This document shows positions 61,043-64,000 of a stretch of 64,000 bases of DNA, piece after piece. The notes under the pieces are model-generated. The model did no database searches, had not been told where the DNA came from, and saw only the letters and a list, made by a program, of their open reading frames with translations. This stretch comes from Geodermatophilus amargosae. Its GTDB lineage: Bacteria; Actinomycetota; Actinomycetes; Mycobacteriales; Geodermatophilaceae. Each line of letters begins with the position of its first letter. Positions within the stretch are counted from its first letter, which is position 1. The translations under genes were made by a program, and so were the position numbers. Where the stretch lies: positions 54,210 to 118,209 of the forward strand of contig NZ_FPBA01000018.1 of NCBI RefSeq assembly GCF_900116515.1. The letters run 5' to 3'.

Positions 61043-61624
61043 TCAGGGGCAGGTCTCCTCGAGCTTGACGACACCGAGGTCGATCGCGCCCTCGACGTCG
61101 CCGGTGACCCGCTGGCCAGGGGCGATGTTCTGGTCGCAGACCTGCCAGTTGGAGTCGACGAGCTGGTTGCGGGTGCCGAGCAGGTCGTGGGACAGGCTCA
61201 GGAAGACACCGTTGGTCTGGATCAGGTCCTGCGCGTCCTGCAGGTTCATGCCGACCACCGACGGCATGGCGAAGTCGACGACCGGCGCCGGCGGCGGGGG
61301 CGGAGCGGTCGTGGTGCTCGGGGTGACTGCCGGCGGCGGCGTGCTGGCGACGGGCGGGAGGACCGGCTGGGTGCTGGGGGTCGCCGTCACGGTCTGCGTG
61401 ACCGTGGTGGTGGCGGCCGCGGCCGGCGTCCCCTCGTCGTCCCCGCCCTTCAGCGCCGAGCCGATGGCCCCCACCACGAGGACCAGGGCGAGCACGGCGA
61501 ACCAGGGACGCAGGTAGACCGGCGTCCCCTTCTTCAGGGTCGTGAGCGGCGGAGAGCCGGGCGGCTGGCCCTGCGGCAGGTACCAGGGCTGGCCGGTCGG
61601 GTTGCCGGGAGGCGGCTGGGTCAT
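61043..61624 (-). CDS. Membrane-anchored single-PASTA-domain protein
   Basis: A 193-residue protein: Pro/Gln-rich cytoplasmic N-terminus, one helix (WFAVLALVLVVGAIGSAL), a Thr/Pro-rich extracytoplasmic linker (about 70-125), then one PASTA-like domain opening MPSVVGMNLQDAQDLIQTNG and closing with VCDQNIAPGQRV. PASTA domains bind peptidoglycan fragments or beta-lactams in kinases and penicillin-binding proteins; here no enzyme domain is attached. Confidence 0.82.
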   Translation of the reverse strand: MTQPPPGNPTGQPWYLPQGQPPGSPPLTTLKKGTPVYLRPWFAVLALVLVVGAIGSALKGGDDEGTPAAAATTTVTQTVTATPSTQPVLPPVASTPPPAVTPSTTTAPPPPPAPVVDFAMPSVVGMNLQDAQDLIQTNGVFLSLSHDLLGTRNQLVDSNWQVCDQNIAPGQRVTGDVEGAIDLGVVKLEETCP

Positions 61625-61805
61625 GGGGACACCCCGTCGTGCGGGAGGGACTCGCGCGCCGGCGGGGCGGTACTGCCCGGCGCCGGTGCCGCGAGAGGAA
61701 CGGCGGGAGCCTCACACGCCCACGCGCCGCCGTCCGGGACATCCGGCACGGCGTCGTCCCGAAGTGGTCACGGCGCACCCCAGCCACCCCAGCGACCCCG
61801 GACGC

Positions 61806-61844
61806 ACCGCGGCCCCCGTCCCGGGGTGGGACGGGGGCCGCGGT
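61806..61844 (-). terminator. Terminator after the 52-residue gene
   Basis: A perfect 17-bp stem (arm ACCGCGGCCCCCGTCCC) with a 5-nt GGGGT loop, 13 nt beyond the stop of the minus-strand gene ending at 61858. Confidence 0.78.
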
Positions 61845-61857
61845 CGGTGCTGCGGGG

Positions 61858-62016
61858 TCAGTAGCTGCGACCGGACGGTCGCGTGCCGCCGCCCTTGTTC
61901 TTCGACTGGTAGTCGCGGATGAACTGCTTGATCTTGGCCTGGTTCTGGGGCTTCCGGAGCTCCTGGACGACCTTCGCGGCAACGCCCGAGGCGATGACGT
62001 TCCTCAACATGCCCAT
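61858..62016 (-). CDS. Small hypothetical protein, 52 residues
   Basis: The product reads MLRNVIASGVAAKVVQELRK, then a Lys/Gln-rich helical part ending in GGGTRPSGRSY. Unlike its neighbours it is Lys/Asn/Gln rich. GGAGGGA lies about 8 nt before ATG 62016 (a second ATG is at 62010), and a strong terminator follows, which supports a real small gene. No family recognised. Confidence 0.65.
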   Translation of the reverse strand: MGMLRNVIASGVAAKVVQELRKPQNQAKIKQFIRDYQSKNKGGGTRPSGRSY

Positions 62017-62297
62017 GGGGTGGTCCCTCCTCTCGACTGGTGCAACGGGTGCCCTGACAACGGGCGGGTCAACCGTCCTGATCCCGTCGACCTGCGGTCC
62101 ACGCGTGGCGGGCCGGTGACGGGGAGTGCGGGCGCACCGCCTCGTCCTTTCTCGTCGGACCCGGCGTGTCCGCCCCGGTGGGGTGGCGCCCGGGCGCCGC
62201 TGACCTCGCTGTCTGAGGTGGTGACGCTGGCGAGTCGGATCCGGGGCTCGTGTCAAATCGGCGCGTCGGGCTCGGGCGTGGCGCCGCGTCGGGCCGG
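62017..62297. other. 281-nt intergenic stretch, nothing recognised
   Basis: Divergent region between the 52-residue gene and the NlpC/P60 promoter. It should hold the promoter of the small gene. I find no ORF with coding character and no clear repeat. Confidence 0.4.
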
Positions 62298-62326
62298 TTG
62301 AGCGCTCCAGCACCCCTCCTTACCGT
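62298..62326 (+). promoter_or_regulatory. Housekeeping-type promoter of the NlpC/P60 gene
   Basis: TTGAGC at 62298-62303 and TACCGT at 62321-62326 are separated by exactly 17 nt. A start near 62333 would give a leader of about 200 nt, long enough to hold the riboswitch that follows. Confidence 0.6.
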
Positions 62327-62368
62327 CGTCGCCGACCGGCCAGGGCCTTCGTCACCTCCCGCGTGACA

Positions 62369-62512
62369 CCCGCCGGACGCCGCCGAACCGGGTGCCGGCA
62401 CCCAGCCGCACCCGGACCGGGGACCCACCGCAGCACTGGGGTGAAGCGCGACTCGTCGCGCCGGGCGACTCCCCCGTCCGAACCCGTCAGCTAACTCGGT
62501 AGGCGGTCGTGG
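62369..62512 (+). ncRNA. c-di-AMP (ydaO/yuaA-type) riboswitch
   Basis: The leader carries the conserved blocks known from actinobacterial ydaO riboswitches upstream of cell-wall hydrolase genes, in order: CGCCGAACCGGGTG, CCCAGCCGCACC, CGGGGACCCACCG, CTGGGGTGAAGCGCG, GGGCGACTC and the near-invariant AACCCGTCAGCTAAC followed by TCGGTAGGCGG. Such RNAs bind cyclic di-AMP and usually turn expression off when it is high. It ends about 20 nt before the NlpC/P60 start. Boundaries are approximate. Confidence 0.88.
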
Positions 62513-62533
62513 AGAACAGGAGAACCGTCGTCG

Positions 62534-63046
62534 ATGACGACTGCACGCACGTCCACCGCTCGTCGCTCGTTCCGCGGCATCGCCGTCGCGGCCGTCGCCG
62601 GAGCCGGCATCGCTCTGTCCCCCCTGCCGGCCTCGGCCGCTGTGGGTGCCGGCGGTGTCGGGACCGTGGCCGCCGCACCGGCGCCAGCTCCCAACGGCGC
62701 GGCTCAGATCGCCGTCGACACCGCGCTGGCCCAGCGCGGTGACATGTACGTGTACGGCGCGACCGGCCCCAACACGTTCGACTGCTCCGGGCTGACCAGC
62801 TACGCCTACAAGGCCGCCGGCATCACGATCCCGCGCACCTCGAAGGCGCAGTCGACGTTCGGCACCCCGGTGGCGAAGTCCGACCTCAAGCCCGGCGACC
62901 TGGTGTTCTTCTACAGCCCGGTGTCGCACGTGGGCATGTACATCGGCAACGGCCAGATGGTCCACGCCTCGACCGCCGGCAAGCCGGTGGCCGTGGTCAA
63001 CCTGGACTCGATGCCGAGCTACGCGGGCGCCCGCCGCGTCGCCTGA
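62534..63046 (+). CDS. Secreted NlpC/P60 peptidoglycan endopeptidase
   Basis: A 170-residue exported hydrolase: a Sec signal peptide ending in ASA-A near residue 35, a short Ala/Pro linker, then an NlpC/P60 domain with catalytic Cys84 (FDCSGLTSYAY), His132 (VSHVGMYIGNG) and third residue His144 (MVHAST). It cleaves stem peptides of peptidoglycan. AGGAGAA precedes the ATG by 9 nt. Control by a c-di-AMP riboswitch links wall turnover to that second messenger, as for other actinobacterial wall hydrolases. Confidence 0.93.
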   Translation: MTTARTSTARRSFRGIAVAAVAGAGIALSPLPASAAVGAGGVGTVAAAPAPAPNGAAQIAVDTALAQRGDMYVYGATGPNTFDCSGLTSYAYKAAGITIPRTSKAQSTFGTPVAKSDLKPGDLVFFYSPVSHVGMYIGNGQMVHASTAGKPVAVVNLDSMPSYAGARRVA

Positions 63047-63056
63047 TCCACGGCTG

Positions 63057-63093
63057 CGACGGCGCCCCGGCCCTGGCGGCCGGGGCGCCGTCG
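63057..63093 (+). terminator. Terminator after the NlpC/P60 gene
   Basis: A 16-bp perfect stem (arm CGACGGCGCCCCGGCC) with a 5-nt loop begins 10 nt after the stop codon. Confidence 0.78.
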
Positions 63094-63219
63094 TGTCAGG
63101 TGGGCAGTGACTTCCGGCGGCAAGCCCGTACTGCGGGATGCCGCACCGCGACTCGACGCATCGCCGTACCGGAACGGTCTACCTGTACGCCGAAGTGGCC
63201 CCTGACCTGGCCTTTCAGG

Positions 63220-63248
63220 TTGATCACCGCGTCTTGAGCGACTAGACT
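63220..63248 (+). promoter_or_regulatory. Leaderless promoter of the terminal DUF222/HNH gene
   Basis: TTGATC at 63220-63225 and TAGACT at 63243-63248 are 17 nt apart, and the ATG begins at 63255, about where transcription should start. No Shine-Dalgarno sequence is present. Confidence 0.65.
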
Positions 63249-63254
63249 CCGTAC

Positions 63255-64000
63255 ATGTGTTCGGGTGGCCTTGTAAGCGGGGACGTCCTCGACGACGTCG
63301 CCGTGCTGGTCGCCGAGCGCAACCGGATCGACGCCACCCTCGCCCGCCGTGTGCGTGCCGCGGAGCTGGCGCAAGCGCCGGAGCGCGACGGGCTGAAGTC
63401 GATGGCGTCGTGGCTGCGCGGGCACTGCCGGCTGTCGGCTGCGGAGGCCTCCCGACTCGTCCGGAACGGGCGGGCACTGGAGCACCTGCCCGCCTTGGGC
63501 GAGGCGCACGACGCCGGGTTGGTGTCGGCCGAGCAGGTCGCCGTCGCCGCCCGGGCGGTCACCCCGGAACGACTGGCCGCGGCCGCCGCCCAGGGCATCG
63601 ACCTGGCGGAGATCGACGCGGTCCTCACCGGGGTCGCCGTCGAGCAGGACCACGCCGCGCTGGTCCGCGTCGTCCAGCATTACCTCAACGACCTGGACCC
63701 CGACGGCTCCGAGCCGGACCCGACCGAGGGCCGCTCCCTCACCCTGTCGAAGCACGCCGACGGCGCGTTGAGCATCCGCGGTCAGCTCGACCCCGTGGGT
63801 GGCGAGAAGCTGCAGGCAGCGCTGGAGTCGCTCGTCCAGACCGACCGGCCCGCCGGTGACGAGCGCACCCGCGCCCAGCGCCTCGGCGACGCGCTCGTCC
63901 AGCTCGCCGACAATGCGCTGGCCGCCGGAGCGCTGCCGACGCTGCGGGGACACAGGCCGCAGGTCGCGGTGGTGGTGAAGCTGCAGGACCTGGCCGACCC
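63255..64000 (+). CDS. DUF222-domain (HNH endonuclease family) protein, 5' part
   Basis: An open frame from ATG 63255 to the window edge, 248 residues. The DUF222 region includes LVAERNRIDATLARRVRAAEL (in parts), SMASWLRGHCRLSAAEASRLV, LPALGEAHDAGLVSAEQVAVA and GGEKLQAALESL. The C-terminal HNH motif expected for the family lies beyond the window. It is a distant paralogue of the frame-broken gene at 23238-24673. The frame is intact as far as seen. Confidence 0.88.
   Translation, partial: MCSGGLVSGDVLDDVAVLVAERNRIDATLARRVRAAELAQAPERDGLKSMASWLRGHCRLSAAEASRLVRNGRALEHLPALGEAHDAGLVSAEQVAVAARAVTPERLAAAAAQGIDLAEIDAVLTGVAVEQDHAALVRVVQHYLNDLDPDGSEPDPTEGRSLTLSKHADGALSIRGQLDPVGGEKLQAALESLVQTDRPAGDERTRAQRLGDALVQLADNALAAGALPTLRGHRPQVAVVVKLQDLAD

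Noticed and set aside
62017..62368. Long open frames around the NlpC/P60 leader on both strands
   Set aside because: They run through the riboswitch and promoter and have no conserved protein features.

Overview
The window is a very GC-rich, densely coded actinobacterial chromosome segment. Many genes start with GTG, stop and start codons often overlap as GTGA or ATGA, and several genes look leaderless, with a TANNNT hexamer 7-8 nt before the start codon. The mix of genes suggests a Geodermatophilaceae-like organism (Blastococcus, Geodermatophilus or Modestobacter); that placement is inference. The mix includes a CydDC fusion, DUF222/HNH endonucleases, a c-di-AMP riboswitch ahead of an NlpC/P60 gene, IdeR-type iron boxes and partner-switching stress genes. 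I see no tRNA, rRNA, CRISPR array, transposase or prophage.

Layout. 0-4.6 kb: cytochrome bd oxidase tail and cydB, then a fused CydDC exporter. 4.6-7.7 kb (minus): NarL-type two-component system with a membrane protein carrying two CxxC motifs. 7.8-10.1 kb: small genes, a permuted papain-like amidase and a tandem pair of SnoaL-like genes. 10.1-16.2 kb (minus): ethanolamine permease, penicillin-acylase-like Ntn hydrolase and ethanolamine ammonia-lyase EutB/EutC, a likely amine-scavenging operon. 16.3-23.2 kb: SDR, NYN nuclease, small membrane proteins, FUSC-type transporter, methionine aminopeptidase. 23.2-25.2 kb: two frame-broken nuclease genes (DUF222/HNH and Vsr). 25.3-29.1 kb: GT-C mannosyltransferase, facing an aldolase/epimerase/GT2 operon that has its own iron box. 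29.1-32.9 kb: FbpABC-type ferric iron importer behind a second iron box. 33-34.9 kb: DrrAB-like exporter with a frame-broken permease. 34.9-41.2 kb: small housekeeping and hypothetical genes (GNAT, DM13, thioesterase, LppU, DUF427, ferritin-like, zinc ribbon, NUDIX).

41.4-47.5 kb holds one 2024-residue protein. It joins a transglutaminase-like region, DUF4011, an SF1 helicase, a Vsr-like nuclease and DUF3320, an architecture linked to phage defence. Next come ilvA, and at 48.9-52.0 kb a bacteriophytochrome-PP2C phosphatase with a STAS antagonist and an RsbW-like kinase, which together would form a light-input partner-switching module. 52-57.6 kb: HD protein, F420-dependent oxidoreductase, RtcB ligase, amidohydrolase and SMP-30 lactonase.

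The most unusual locus is 57.7-60.3 kb. It is a four-gene, end-overlapping stressosome operon whose first gene fuses an ECF-like sigma factor, an HxxxCxxC anti-sigma zinc motif and a complete RsbT switch kinase in one polypeptide. RsbR, RsbS and a stand-alone RsbU-N-like domain follow. The last 4 kb contain a PASTA protein, a c-di-AMP riboswitch controlling an NlpC/P60 hydrolase, and the start of a second DUF222/HNH gene with a clear leaderless promoter.

Two families of short palindromes recur: one inside the 5' ends of cydDC and eutC, the other after the giant helicase gene and after rtcB. Three genes carry apparent single-base frameshifts, which are either real decay or consensus errors.
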